Part shown: piece by piece, positions 25,871 to 38,310 of the stretch | Layout of the letters: every line of letters starts with the position of its first letter | How positions within the stretch are numbered: the first letter of the stretch is position 1 | Assembly: GCA_025642065.1 (NCBI GenBank) | Contig: JAODUP010000848.1 | Span: 62,001 to 126,000, forward strand | DNA from: Paralvinella palmiformis | Lineage: Eukaryota; Annelida; Polychaeta; Terebellida; Alvinellidae | Length of the DNA stretch: 64,000 nucleotides | Direction: 5' to 3' | Translations under genes and position numbers: made by a program | Notes under the pieces: model-generated | Told to the model about the DNA's origin: nothing | What the model saw: only the letters and a program-made list of their open reading frames with translations | Database searches by the model: none

Positions 25871-25960
25871 ATGGGCAGCAGAGGTGTAGAATTTTCTAAC
25901 ATTTGGCACAATGATGAGAAGACAAAGACAGTGGCGCAGAAAAATATTAAATATGTTAAG
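25871..25960 (+). CDS. candidate first coding exon below the X-box pair
   Basis: ATG in good context (CAACATGGG) opens exactly 30 codons, MGSRGVEFSNIWHNDE then KTKTVAQKNIKYVK, and ends in phase 0 at donor GTAAGA. The composition is protein-like and hydrophilic. I do not recognise the family. It could be an alternative N-terminus of the plus-strand PDZ gene, whose first recognised exon also starts in phase 0, or the start of a separate gene. Confidence 0.35.
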
Positions 25961-27636
25961 GTAAGAGTGCTATCTGGAGGGAGGGAGAGAGAGGGCGTAT
26001 TTTATGGCTTATGAAAAAGTAGTGTAGGCGTATATATATATATATATATATCTTTTAGCTTAAGCACAGAAATCCAGGTGAACAAATACTGCACAAAGAA
26101 AGAATACAAAGGTAGATGGTATAATTACAAAAGAAACCACTCTTATTGCACAATTTTGATGCTGAACTTTTTTTTGTCATAAATGAAGCTGGTTGTAGAT
26201 CATAATTTTTGGACTTATCCATCCATAGCCACCCTCATGTCAAGACATTTTTGTTTTTTTATAAAGTCCTACTAAGTCTTTCACACGCTGCATAACCCAC
26301 GCTCCCACTTACGCATACATATTCACCTACACATACCCACAGGGACCGGCCCCTGCACTGTCAACCCAGTTAGTCTTGCCCTAAAAAAATGGGTCTGAAC
26401 ATCTGGCTTGCAAGTCTGTTATATTCTATCCCTTCCTCCCCCCCCCCCCCACCATCATTATCTCACCATCTGTAAACTCACTCATCTGAAGGCTTCAGTT
26501 AAATATCGTGCTTATCTTATTGGTGCAGTGGTATGGCTAAACATGATGTGTATGTATGTATGATATTCCCCGTGTGATATATCAACAATATTTGAGGAAT
26601 TACTCCAAAGGTGAGTATGATTTGATTGAGTTTAAAATTGAGTTTAAACTGGTAAGTTAATCAACCTTCTTGGGATAGACTTCCATCCAGCTTCGTATTG
26701 TGTTTGTTTCTGTGGGGGGCTTAGCCTTGGTATAGATTGTAAGCTGTTTTAATATAAACACCTACGCTGTTCTCTCTATCCAACTATCGCCACTGGTGCA
26801 TTTTCTGGGAGAAGTATTGATGGTTGCTCACCAGATGTCATATTTAACCCAGTTTGTTGTTTCAGTTTTGTTTTCTCTGTTATGACTTTGATGTGAAGGA
26901 AGATTATATATCTTTATTAAAGCAGTTTTTCATCAGGTAATTATAACGTCAGTATTTAGCGCGCGTGCGCGATAAGTGCTCATATTTCGGACTATCCATT
27001 TATTTAACAGCCCTCTGGTTCGTCAGGATTCTGGTAAACACCTAGAAAACATCCGCGAAATGCTGAAGAAAGTTATTTTAACAAACGTTTGCTTCGGCAA
27101 CGTAGCGTGTTTTATTTTTGAGCCAAACACCGTAAACCAAGTGTACTGTACGGAGAAAACGGGGTCGGGGGGAGGAGGGAGTCGGAATTTCTCCATTAAT
27201 TGCTTTGATATCTCGGACCGTGGTGTTATATCGAAGTGGCGAAACAGCATTTATTCTCAAGAGTAACTTTCTTATCACGTTATTGTGATGGGTTGTTGAT
27301 TTTAAGTTAGACAACAGTTATATCGACTCTAAAAGTGGCCAGAATGTCGACACAATACAGAAAGCGCGCATACAATTTTTAACTTAGACTGGGAACAATC
27401 GTAAACTAATTTATATAGATGTGGAATATGATCTGAAGCTGGAAGTGCGCTTCCAGAGATCTGATGTTAAGACGGTTAAGAAGCTCTAAAGCTAGCAGCC
27501 AGTGTTGTGATAATACATCTGTTGTACTGGTAAAACTCACAAATTATGGATGGTCGTTGTGATTATATCCTGACCGGGCGATTGGTTGCTGGTCAAAGTT
27601 GAATTTAGGGTTGAACGCGGTGGTACAGGAATTAAC

Positions 27637-27690
27637 ATGGAGTGTGTAATACTTAACCTCGATAATACCTCGGTACGTTACCGCAAACAG
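27637..27690 (+). CDS. candidate short first exon
   Basis: ATG at 27637 opens 18 codons (MECVILNLDNTSVRYRKQ) and ends in phase 0 at the perfect donor CAG|GTAAGT. It is not compatible as an internal phase-0 exon using the nearby ACAG, because that frame has a stop, so it would be a first exon. It may be chance. Confidence 0.25.
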
Positions 27691-28449
27691 GTAAGTAAAG
27701 TTGTGGGTTTTGTTTACCGTCCTCGTTTCGTAATATATAATATCTAATTAGAGAAAGTTCACAGAGAATACTATTTTTAAATTGGATCGTTCTTTTAGTA
27801 TCAACAGCGCCTCTATTATCATGATCCTCCTGAAAAATGTAAGACAGTAATTGACAATAATTGATAACATCAGTAAAGTATTGATCTATGAGAAGCAGCA
27901 TGTATTCAATAAATGTGCACCACATTTTGGATTATATATATATATATATATATATATATTGATGTTGGATTATATATATCTAATATTATATATATTTATA
28001 CAATGCGGTATCACGTTAACTTCGGTGCTCGGAGAGTCCAGATTGTTCCTACTCTCTGACTCCTGTTGTTAGGTAATCCTGTCTGGGATACGGTAATGAA
28101 TGAATGTGGTTTGACGGCACATCGGCCATAATGTAATGGTCATGTTGTGCCAAATTGGTTACATTAGCATTGATATTGAAGTATACCAAAACAAATCACC
28201 GTTTTAGGCTGTGGCCAGAGTTTTTAGGTGTAAGACGTCGCCGGCATTTATGAGGACACAGTTTTAAAACTGTACCAGATCAATCACTTAAAACATAGTT
28301 AATCTCCATTTCAGATTTTAAACACTAGTGTAAATAAGAAATTATGTCACAGTATTAACATGAAACCAGACAAAGATCGGATGCTCCTGAAATTTGATGT
28401 CAGTTAATAGAAGATGTTTCTATTAACCGGTTCTAACGATGTAAACGGG

Positions 28450-28613
28450 GCGCCTCCGTTGTGTAATTGGTAGCGCGTTGGATCACAGATCACTACCACC
28501 TGAGTTCAAATCTCGGCATGGGCATACCTGATGGTTGTTTCATCTTTGACTTCGCTTCGTCCACTTTGAAGGTCGCTCGTCCCATTTAGCCTATCGCGTG
28601 CACAAATGTAAAC
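28450..28613 (+). mobile_element. SINE family A copy, 3' end lost
   Basis: The head begins GCGCCTCCGTTG, the B box is GTTCAAATCTC, and the body is GGGCATACCTGATGG. The tail stops after TTTAGCCTATCGCGTGCAC. Confidence 0.85.
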
Positions 28614-28982
28614 AGGCAGCCAAAGCTGTAATTTCGGAAAGAAAAACGTATTTACGAATGTTACAGTATAGTTCTTCCAGACAGCTTCGTGTGTTACTGA
28701 ATTGGCTAAAGAAAACAATATGTTGAAAGTCCTTATAAAAATTGTTTGCACTCTTGTAACGGGGAACATCTACCGAACTATCGGTTCTGTGTAAATGAAA
28801 CGATAACAGCGTCAGTTAGTAGTATTTAGTAAGTTGAGCACGGGGGGGGGGGTGAGATATGGTCACGAGGATGGCTAAACGAAAGCATCTGCGACGTCAC
28901 TGGATCTGAATCTATATGACTGCCTGATCCTCGTGTCAGCTGACGTCTGAACACGGTGGCCTTTTTTTCTTCTCGCGTACAG

Positions 28983-29047
28983 TCTGGCATTCGAGGAAGC
29001 CGTAATATCGACCTCCACTGTTCCAGTCATTATATCTATGTTATCAG
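28983..29047 (+). other. candidate internal or 5'UTR exon
   Basis: A strong acceptor (CTTTTTTTCTTCTCGCGTACAG) and a donor (CAG|GTAGAG) bound 65 nt that are open in two frames. In phase 0 it reads SGIRGSRNIDLHCSSHYIYVI and leaves in phase 2, which would join in frame to the candidate exon at 31035. CRE-like TGACGTC lies 30 nt upstream of the acceptor. Whether it is coding is unknown. Confidence 0.25.
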
Positions 29048-29653
29048 GTAGAGTTCGCGATTATTATTAAGGGTTTTGGGGTTAATTTTATAGGCATTAC
29101 TGGTTTATGTCATATTATCTAATGGTGAAGCTGTTTCTTTAAAAGAGATGTCTCATTAGTTTTTAGCTGATAAATAGTCAGTAGTTGTGGTATACTGAGA
29201 CAGATACTTACGGCAGTCTGTCATATTAAGGCACCATACTACATAGACGGAGTGGATACTAAATTATTGAACTATTTTTCAGTGGGGCTTGGGGATACTA
29301 TTGAGCATTCAACTGTACAAATTCTAGGTCACCGTCAGTCTCGGATACGAAGCGTCTGAGTGGCAGGTTCTTTGTCTCCTGGAAGACTCCGAACACAGCT
29401 GTTTGTCTGTTTTGGATGACCCACTGGGTTTCACAAGCGCTTACCGCCCGAAACTGCCTTGCTATCCGAACAGTCTGTCTGAGCTATGGAAATGTTCACT
29501 ACGATATCTCTTACAACAACTTCATCCATCAACCAACATCAGTTTGCTTGTTTCAGTGATGTCATCCAGCTGCATATGGCGCTAACCTGCCAGTCATAAT
29601 TAACTAATGATGATGTGGTAGTTGACGCTGATATCATCTCTGACCTTTGTTCT

Positions 29654-29657
<4 letters not shown>

Positions 29658-29704
<47 letters not shown>
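29658..29704. repeat. (TA)23 microsatellite
   Basis: A pure dinucleotide run. Confidence 0.95.
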
Positions 29705-29705
<1 letters not shown>

Positions 29706-30633
29706 TAGTTGCTTGGTGTGAAGCTATCATGTTATGAATTGTAATTAGCTCCCAGACCAGTATTTTAGTACATATTGTAATTAGAACTGTCATTATCAAT
29801 ATCCAGTCTTGTCGGATGTGACGGTGGGTCTCATGTTTCTAAGAATACTTCGTTGGTGTAGTTTATAATTGTTTATATACGTCCAGGGTCAAAATATGGG
29901 TCTTGTTATTTAATTTATTTCAAATAATTAACAAGGCTTGATTTATGATATTTATTGCACTGTGTTAGTTTGAAGCGATATCTAATACGCTGGCTTTAGT
30001 TATAATTATTTATAAATTGAAATTCCGTGTACTGTTGATAACACCACGTTGATCCAGTGCATTCAGTACGTATTATGTGAGGCCCACTATAGGGCATTTA
30101 ACTTTTGTCCATAGAACATCAGCTCATGGGCTGAGCAAAAAGAAAACATACATGGGGTAGACTAACAACTATTTGTAATTTGTTGTTGTTGCTTGAGTGC
30201 AAGCTTCTGTGATGATTCAGGTTACAGTGAATGATTATGTAATTGTATGATTGTTAACATTTGGAGATATTGTTTATTCCACTGTAAAAGAAATAAAGAT
30301 ACTGAAAGCCAACCCATTTCCATTACTGCTTTTTGGAAAAGTCTTTAGTCATCGTTGTCTAATAAACCTGCTGAAATGGAACCATGATACTAAATATATT
30401 TCGATAATGCGACATATGGATAGATTTCGTATTCATGCTGCATAGATTCCTAAAATTTCAGTTACAGAATCAATAGAAAAAATACCGGAAGCACAGATAG
30501 CATGCAATGAACCATTAGCACTTTTGAAAACTACTGAAACCAAAAAATTCGAAATACATCTTATGATGTTTAAAGTAATTTCTGTCGGTGCAGATACACA
30601 TACAAGAATTACTATATGCGAGCTTTCTACGTC

Positions 30634-30635
<2 letters not shown>

Positions 30636-30668
<33 letters not shown>
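30636..30668. repeat. (TTGA)8 microsatellite
   Basis: A tetranucleotide run. Confidence 0.95.
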
Positions 30669-30669
<1 letters not shown>

Positions 30670-31034
30670 CAGACTTGTATCTATCCATGTTTGGCTACAC
30701 CCAACTTGTCATCTGGCTGCGCTATGTGTTAGGCATAGATATGTTTATTACTGTTTTAGTTTAACCCCCTTTATGGCCTCTAATAACTGTAAAATATAAT
30801 ATATATGCAAAATTGGCGCGCACGCAAACATCCAGTTACTATTACTGGTATTAGCTGTTACCCAGTAGTAATACTAGTCCTCTGTATTAAGTTCAACTAA
30901 TAAGCAAGTAGTTGTTTATTGTGCCTAGTTCTGTATAGCCTATAGGTGATGTGATCAGATAATGCGGACTGTGGTGTATATGTTAAGCCAAGTTTAAATT
31001 ATCAATACCTCAGCTGTCTAAGGCAGTCTAACAG

Positions 31035-31230
31035 GAAAGTGTCAACTAATGATAAACTCCCCGAAAAGATGGAAGTCGGTATCACGACACCAAAGACGGC
31101 TGCCAGGAGACGACACTCGGTGTCATCATTACCGGCATGGAAACGATCATTTCGGAGGATGGCGTCACTTCCTGGGATAGAAAGAGGAGGAGAGGATATA
31201 AAACAGGGTCACGTGGCTAGAAAATACAAA
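31035..31230 (+). CDS. candidate N-terminal exon of the tamalin-like gene
   Basis: After a modest acceptor (GTCTAACAG) the frame is open to donor AAA|GTAAGC at 31231. From the ATG at 31069 it gives exactly 54 codons ending in phase 0: MEVGITTPKTAARR, then RHSVSSLPAWKRSF, RRMASLPGIERGG, and EDIKQGHVARKYK. RRRHSVS and RRMASLP look like basophilic-kinase or 14-3-3 sites. Mammalian tamalin and CYTIP also have an Arg/Ser-rich, LPR-containing segment just before the PDZ domain. The phase matches the phase-0 start of the PDZ exon at 49621. Joining the two across 18 kb is an inference. Confidence 0.45.
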
Positions 31231-31317
31231 GTAAGCTCGGAACATTCAACATTTCTTTCCTGTTGCTGTAGAACATTCTTCCGCTTGTTGCTGTTGTTGC
31301 CTATTACTGCTCCTCCT

Positions 31318-31344
31318 GTTGTTGTTGTTGTTGTTGTTGTTGTT
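31318..31344. repeat. (GTT)9 trinucleotide repeat
   Basis: Perfect GTT/CAA repeat just inside the intron after the preceding candidate exon. Translated it gives poly-Val on plus or poly-Gln on minus, neither of which is supported as coding. Confidence 0.9.
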
Positions 31345-31653
31345 CTATATTGAATGCTGCAACCAACGTTGTTATTGTTTGTGACTGATGTTTCCAGTTG
31401 GCCGCTACTTTTGCACTGGATGCGATTCGTTTCTTTTTATAGCCGGTAACCATTACACGGAGGGAAGTTCGTAGACGATTATTGTTATCCCTTGACTGAG
31501 TAGATGAAACCAATTCCTCCCCGGACACTCACAATGTTGTTGTACCGAAATATGGAGACCAAATATCTTGATGAAGGTTCTAATTGTCAGAGTGTTCTAC
31601 ATCCTCAAAGCGTCTTTAATGTCACTCGTTAATACAACGAGGTGTCAATGCCA

Positions 31654-31685
31654 TTGGCATGGTCAACCATCCACGATATTATGAG
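31654..31685 (+). repeat. dispersed repeat fragment shared with 63889-63920
   Basis: About 31 nt (TTGGCATGGTCAACCATCC then ACGATATT) match 63889-63920 with two mismatches. The element type is unknown. Confidence 0.65.
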
Positions 31686-32328
31686 ATGGGGAAATGGTAT
31701 CTGGAAATGTGTTGACATGTATACTGGGAGCTTGGGACTAACTGGCGTGTGTTTGTGCGCGCGCGCGCAGGCAGGCATGCATGCATACATGCATGCAAAT
31801 AATCATTACTGATCATGATATAAACTTGAGAAGTTCGATGTATCCATCAGATGGCAGATGAATCGGTTGGCTTTGCTTTACTGACCTGTATAAACTGGTA
31901 ATGTTTAATATGGTATAGATTTGCTGTTTAGTTTGAAAACTGTTTACACTGCTGACAGCTTTAGCAGTGGAGCCTTAGATATACGTGTATCGTGCTTGCC
32001 CTTGCTGCTAATATTCCTCGGTGGCTAGCTTGAATATTACTAGGAGATATATCATAATGATCTGTATGTTCATTACTGAGATCCCTTTTGTCGTTTTACT
32101 CAGTCTTGTATTTGTTTTATAAAGTTTAGTTTTTTATTTTTATTTTTTATTACACGTTTAATTACCGTAATATAATATTTTCATGTAATTATTGCTGTGT
32201 CGCTTTGCGTAAAGGCGTTTTAATTAAGTAGGTCCGTGATTTTACAAAACATCGCAATGCTGTATTGTTTCTGGAAAAATATTTCCTTGGCAAGAAGGGT
32301 CTTATCCTAAAAAAATTCAAACGTTGCA

Positions 32329-32374
32329 TGGATGGATGGATGCATGGATGGACGGACGGACGGACGGACGGACA
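32329..32374. repeat. (GGAT)n(GGAC)n microsatellite
   Basis: A tetranucleotide tract changes unit from GGAT to GGAC. Confidence 0.9.
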
Positions 32375-33203
32375 GCATCAATATATTTTGTATATTTTGG
32401 GATGGATTACAGACTGAGCTAGCTGGTTCATGATTTCTCTAGTCACTAGATGTCACCACTATATTGTACGCGTATAACCGGATCCCATGACTGTATTTTA
32501 TTTATCGTTTACATTATTCTGAGGCAATATATATATATATATATATACGCTACTGGACGTAGACAGGATCTACACTGTCAGCGATTAATCTGGGCCTATC
32601 AACTTATCTATCCACCTGTGAGCTAGAACTTAGTTTGCTGTAATAACTAGCCAAAAGAAACTCACGTCTCGCTGTTATTTGCTTAAATGATAGTTTTAAT
32701 TTGCCTTTTTTCCGAAGCTCTAGACATTACGGTAACCAGTTCGCTCAACGTTGTCATGGTTGGGCAACAAGCCAAAAAAGTACGCCGTGAATCCGCTGCT
32801 CCTCAAACAACTTGACCTACTACAACTTGTTCTGATTTTGCAGCGCGAGATGAATTTTGTGTGTTTGGAAGAAGAAAAAATGCTGCCAGATCTTCTTGAT
32901 AAACACAGTTTTATGTGGTGACGTCTGCTAACTGGTCGGTGTCAAAATCGTCGGCTCGGCGGCAACATTAGATGCGTTTGCGTTATTGAAGCTTTTAATG
33001 TTGGTACACGGCAGCTCGAGAATCATCCTTGCCTTTAGCAGAATGTTCTGTCCTAATTTATGAGGAACTGTTTTCGCTCCTTTACTCAACTCACGTTGGA
33101 CCGTCTGTTTTCTGACGCCAAGGAGTAAACAAGACACACATATACACACCCATACACAGAGTTGTTGACACAACTGGCTACCTGAAAGCAGTCACACATA
33201 CAT

Positions 33204-33204
<1 letters not shown>

Positions 33205-33266
<62 letters not shown>
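33205..33266. repeat. (CA)n(TA)n microsatellite
   Basis: A long CA run is followed by a TA run. Confidence 0.95.
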
Positions 33267-33778
33267 CAGGTTACGGTTGTTTCTAGCCGTGAAAATTTTA
33301 AGGTCTCTGGCCTGTGTCACCCAAAGGATCGCAGCTGAACAGCGATATTAAACATGGCCAAGTGACATAAGGCATCGTCGCACGGGTTCAATACCTTCGT
33401 CCATTCGGTGACCCTGTCTAAAAGGTGTTCTTCTGAAATTATGAATATATAATTACATCGAAGCTTCGCCGAAGACCCGTCTCCGTGTTCGTATACACTA
33501 CATACATCAGCCACAATAGGGGAGGGGTCGGGTTTTTTTTGGTCGACTCACTACGTCACTGAATGATGAGTCAAGTAGTAAATCTTCACGCGGGCCTTTT
33601 TTCTTTCTTAATTTTCTCTCCACGCCGAAGATAATGCTGTTTATTTCGCTGACTGGAGGAGATGTGGATACTTTAAGCCATGTTGTATTGTGAAACTGGC
33701 CAGATTTCACGTTCGTGATATGTTTGGCCAGTTTCCTATATACGTTGGTCGTGTCCGTCGTTTGGTATAACTGAGACA

Positions 33779-33820
33779 ATGTTGCAGCTGTCAGAGGAAT
33801 CTACGTCTGTATTCTGGAAG
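33779..33820 (+). CDS. candidate short first exon
   Basis: ATG at 33779 opens 14 codons (MLQLSEESTSVFWK) ending in phase 0 at donor AAG|GTTAGT. It lies at the right end of a relatively CpG-rich block (32.7-33.8 kb). Short open frames also exist on the minus strand here, but none is recognisable. Confidence 0.25.
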
Positions 33821-34073
33821 GTTAGTGTTTATTTCAACAGATGTTTACAGATGTGGTATTAGTTTGCTTCTCTTATCTGAAACCAGGCCGAGGTGACCCG
33901 ACTCTCACGCAGGTGTATCAGATATGCTGGCAGAATGAGGTGTCCGATCAGCTGTGTCCCTATTAAAGTTATCCATTTCAAGCACATAAATGCGAACAAT
34001 GAAAATAATTAGACCCGTTTCACTGGCTCGAGTCACACAGCTGGTCACATCAAATGTCAGGGTCATTGTAGCC

Positions 34074-34110
<37 letters not shown>

Positions 34111-34479
34111 ATTGTCGTTAAATAAATGGCAGCAATTATGATAATTAACGTTTCGGTGAATGCCATTTTTAGGTTTCCTGGTCATCATTACAAACTAAAT
34201 ATTGTGTTAATGAGAACTAATTAACAGTCTTCACAACAATGACCATTTATTTTCTCTCTGTGCCAATTAATGGTCGTATGTCGTGGTTGAAAATGTAGAG
34301 CCATTGCTCCCGTAAGTCCCACACTTAATTACATTATGAAACTAGTAATGGATAGAAGAAGCTTATATAGCTAGCTGTCCTTGAAGTAATCATTAATGTA
34401 TCATTAATGTCTGTTTTGCTGATGGTGAGGATTTCAGGATGTGCGAAGAAAGGAACCTGAGTATACGATTCATAAAACT

Positions 34480-34514
<35 letters not shown>

Positions 34515-35000
34515 CGGGCTATGTTAGCACCTTTATAATTATGATCTGCTGCTTGCATTCTAGCATTAAATTAATCATTAACAAAGGCTAGTAATTAGTA
34601 CTTCTCTGTACTCACAGATATTGCACAATAAAAGCAGGTGATGATAAATAACGTTGGTGCCAATAAGCACGGCCATTCAAGCGAGTGTACGTGTCCCAAG
34701 CTATGGGAAACCGTTGTACAAACGCGCGCGCGCGCGCACGCACATATCACTATTTTCATTAGATTAAGCAAGTAAATGCTAAGCTACGGTCTGTTATACT
34801 CAACTGATGGTTGACCCAGTCGTAGTGCTACCTGGCTGTTCACTCATTATGTTTGTTTAACTTTAGGTTAAGATATTCATATTAATGTAGAGAACTTACT
34901 ACAAAATGTAAACATCAGATTACAAAACAAATTGAGATATGACGGTTTACTCGGTTAGCCAACTGGAAACTATCTTGTTGGTTCTTTAGGGGGAGGAGGA

Positions 35001-35243
35001 GGATGACGATTGATGTTTTACAGCCACTTTGTGCACATGGTTTGGCTAAATGGGGCGAGTAACTTCCAGTGGTTACTATAACAAAGCGAAGTCAAAGATG
35101 AAACACCCTTCAGATATGCCCTTGCCGAGATTCGAACTCCGGTGGTTGTGATCTGTGATCCAGATATGCCCTTGCCGAGATTGGAACTCCGGTGGTTGTG
35201 ATCCGTGATCCAACGCGCTACCAGTTAGAGCATGGAGGCCCCC
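35001..35243 (-). mobile_element. SINE family A, minus orientation, with internal duplication of the B-box region
   Basis: Tail to head on the plus strand: GATTGATGTTTTAC, GCTAAATGGGGC, GAAGTCAAAGATGAAAC, then a 50-nt block at 35111-35160 repeated almost perfectly at 35161-35210, then the A-box region. The block covers the tRNA B box (GAGATTCGAACTCC), so the copy has two B boxes. Confidence 0.9.
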
Positions 35244-35253
35244 TCTGCTTCTG

Positions 35254-35296
<43 letters not shown>

Positions 35297-35690
35297 TGTG
35301 TTTGTAATTGCCTGGATATATCTACGGTGTGGGATTCACATCCAGATGTAGACTTTGAGGTGTGTTGAATTAGTATCAGATGCTCCCCATTAAATAAATA
35401 CTGTATGTAATTGTGTAATAAGAAAAGGAACAGCAGTAATAAGTAGTAATGGTCGTAGTATATTAAGTTCTGTAACTTCTTAAGTACCTGGGTTTGAAAG
35501 GAGGAAAGGTTATGCTTTGTTTAAAACAAAATGTTAGTAGGATAATTGGTTTGTTTATTAACTGTCAGAGCTAGAGTTCTCTGATATGGACCGGTTGTTA
35601 CTCTTCTTGGTTATTTGACTCTCACTCCAGCTAATTGTGAATCCCATAAGCCAGCATAAGTAAGAGAGCATGCATGATGAACATGCTTCT

Positions 35691-35874
35691 GATGGTTGGT
35701 GTTTTACGGCCACTTTTGTGCACACGGTAGGCTAAATGGGCCGCGCAACCTCCGAAGGTAATGAAGTGAAGTCGAAGATGAAACAAGATTCAGATATGCC
35801 CGCAACGAGATTCGAACACGGTTGGTAGTGGCGATCTGTGGTCCAACACGTTACCGTTAGACCACGGAGGCGCC
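35691..35874 (-). mobile_element. SINE family A, near full length, minus orientation
   Basis: Ordered on plus: GTTTTACGGCCACTTTTGTG, GGTAGGCTAAATGGGCC, GATATGCCC, GATTCGAACACGG, and GGAGGCGCCC at the head. No clear target duplication. Confidence 0.9.
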
Positions 35875-36159
35875 CAGAATGTTGTGTACGGGATGCTTCT
35901 GTAACTCGGGTGAAGATATTATTAGTTGCCTGGCCAGGGCGACAATTGGAACTAACTTAATACAGACAATCGCTTTGAAGCTAATTTAGCCAATAGTTGG
36001 AATATGACAAAGCTGTAGCTGTTACAAGCTCAAGGTCAGATTGCTCGCACATTAAAAGATCTCATCCAAACTTTTTGTTCAGCGCAAATAAAAAATTGGA
36101 AAGGACTGAAGAAGAACAGAGCAATTCACTGAATAAATGGGGAGTGGGAATATTTGGCT

Positions 36160-36275
36160 GCTGTGTCACTGACAATCACAGTGATTGTCGTGGGCAAACT
36201 TTTGTGTCAGTGACAGTTACTGATTGTTAATAGGCAAATTGCTACGTCACTGACAACCATTGATTGTCATACGTA
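36160..36275. repeat. cluster of inverted GTCACTGACAATC motifs
   Basis: GACAATCAC and GTGATTGTC form a 19-nt perfect palindrome at 36171-36189. Further related copies follow in both orientations (GTGTCAGTGACAGTTAC, GTCACTGACAACCATTG, GATTGTCATACG). They may be fold-back DNA or protein sites. Confidence 0.75.
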
Positions 36276-37117
36276 AAACACAATTTTTGGCACCATTTTA
36301 GAGAACTTCACAGATAGGCTTTATTTGATTAACAGTGAGAGTGGTGACCTACTTTAAACACACTGTGCTATAGATCTCCAGGTCCTGAGATACGAATTCA
36401 CTTTTGTTAGTGCATTATGTAGGATGTTTCATCTCGCTTTGTTAGTTTAAGTAACCCCCTAGGCCATTTACAGTGATGGGTTAAACAAAGCAATCAGTGA
36501 CTCTTGGATCTTTAATTCATTATCAGAGACAACTCAGTCGTTTCAGCAGATTCACCCGGTATTGTTTTAGATATGGCAGCATGCTGTCATGTCAATTTTA
36601 CAGAATAAAAATTGCGAAGAACCCGATGCGGTAAAGTTTAGTTTTAAAGCTTCAGTTCTTGGTATCGGAGTGTGTAACGTAGCAGTGTACACATGGTTGG
36701 ATATATTGACTTTGTGATCAAGAAGTGAAATATTAAACAGCTGGAATTTTTGTTGTGTGTTTAAGTGATATGAGATCTATGTCAGATGTTTTATACAAAA
36801 AAAAGTAGCTTATCAGCAATCAGATATAGCTTAAAGAATTAGATTTGGGTCATATTTTCACTTGACTGGTCTGACCACAAAAATATATTAAATGCCAATT
36901 TAAAGTTCTCATTTTGGGTCACTCACTGTAAACCAGTTTGTTTTGGGATGTTACTGGTAAAGAAAGGGGAGTGATATGTGGCAAACAGTTATTGACTTAA
37001 ATAACTATTTAGTGCAGTTTTTATATCCATTAATGTGTTATTTTATTTATACATTATTTTATTCACAAATATAACGCTTCCATACTATTAAAAAGGCAAA
37101 GGCATCATCCATGATTG

Positions 37118-37266
37118 TATCACTCTACCACCCGTGTTCGAATCCCGGCGTGGGCATATCTGAAGGTTGTTTCGTCTTTCACTTCGTCTCATTAACTTTT
37201 GGAAGCTGCTCAGCCTATTTAGCCTACCATGTGCACAAAAGTGGCCGTAAAACATCAATCATCATC
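37118..37266 (+). mobile_element. SINE family A, 5'-truncated
   Basis: Starts inside the tRNA-like head before the B box GTTCGAATCCC. Body and tail through GTGGCCGTAAAAC and (ATC)n are well kept. Confidence 0.9.
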
Positions 37267-37579
37267 TTCGGAGAATATTTGTTAATGAAGGCAGAATTTA
37301 TAATTGCAGCGTGCACTGTGATAGAAAATATAGCAGGTGTAAAAGTGGGATGGGTTGGCTGTAGTATTTAAAGGCTTTTATAAAATTGTGTGATGTGGAG
37401 CATCACACAGCTTATATTCACTCTGTAGCAAAGAAAACAAACAAAGCTAGTCAGGTGAGAGTTTTATTTAATGTCCTGCCATCACAGTCTTTGACCTTCA
37501 AGAAGGTTAAAGGTGTGACACAAACAAACCTTGTTATTTATTCTGATATTTTATATCTTCAGCTGAAATATATGAGGTA

Positions 37580-37620
37580 TACTCCGTCCGTCCGTCCGTT
37601 TGTCCGTCTGTCTGTCTGTG
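37580..37620. repeat. (CCGT)n(CTGT)n microsatellite
   Basis: A tetranucleotide run with a unit switch. Confidence 0.9.
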
Positions 37621-38199
37621 ACCCACGTATCACACCAGGTGATGACATTCTATGGTCAATGCAATATATTTCTCTTGTAATTGTATAAGCCTGTGGTTCT
37701 TGTAAGACAGGTGCTGGTCACATTTTAAGAAAGTAATCACTTACACAAAGTCAGTAACCCAGATGATTAACATCAGTTGACTTCTTCCAGAATATATTTG
37801 CTCACCATTTAACTAACTCATCTTGTCAGAAAACTCCAAAAGCTAATCACCTACCTAGTTAATGGGGGGGGGGGGTTGTTTATTTGATGCCAAGTTATAA
37901 ACAAGATAAGATGCCCAGGAAAATACCAACATTAACTTTGATTGGCAGACTTTTCTGTGACATCACCCAACAAAAGATAGTATAAGGTGATTATCTCCAT
38001 TGATGTATTTCCCATGAAAGTCATTAAGAGAACCCTGAAAAAAGAAAAGGTAATTCTTCACTTACTCATCACTACTTTTGAAGTGAATTATATATAATGG
38101 CCAGTAGTGTTATATAAACTTGCCTGAAAAAGGAAAATACAGAGTTGGTTTCAGTCCCAATTTCTGTCCTAATTCCATATATTGGCTGGACTATGTATA

Positions 38200-38310
38200 A
38201 CCGGGTGTTTCATCTTTAATTTCACTTCATGATCACTAGAGATTGCCTAGCCCAGTTAAACTACCTCGTGCACAGAAGTCGTGCACAGAAGTCGGCATAA
38301 AACAACAACC
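38200..38310 (+). mobile_element. decayed SINE family A 3' half
   Basis: GTGTTTCATCTTTAATTTCAC, CCCAGTTAAACTACCTCG and a tandemly doubled GTGCACAGAAGTC, then GGCATAAAAC, match the SINE body and tail. Confidence 0.7.

Noticed and set aside
26976..27314. Frames open on both strands in a CpG-richer block
   Set aside because: No homology, no good splice sites, and a G-rich run (GGGGTCGGGGGGAGG) inflates openness.
33317..33779. Two minus-strand frames (EEHLLDRVTEWTKVL and KVSTSPPVSEINS)
   Set aside because: They look protein-like, but neither is recognised, they overlap out of frame, and splice signals are weak.
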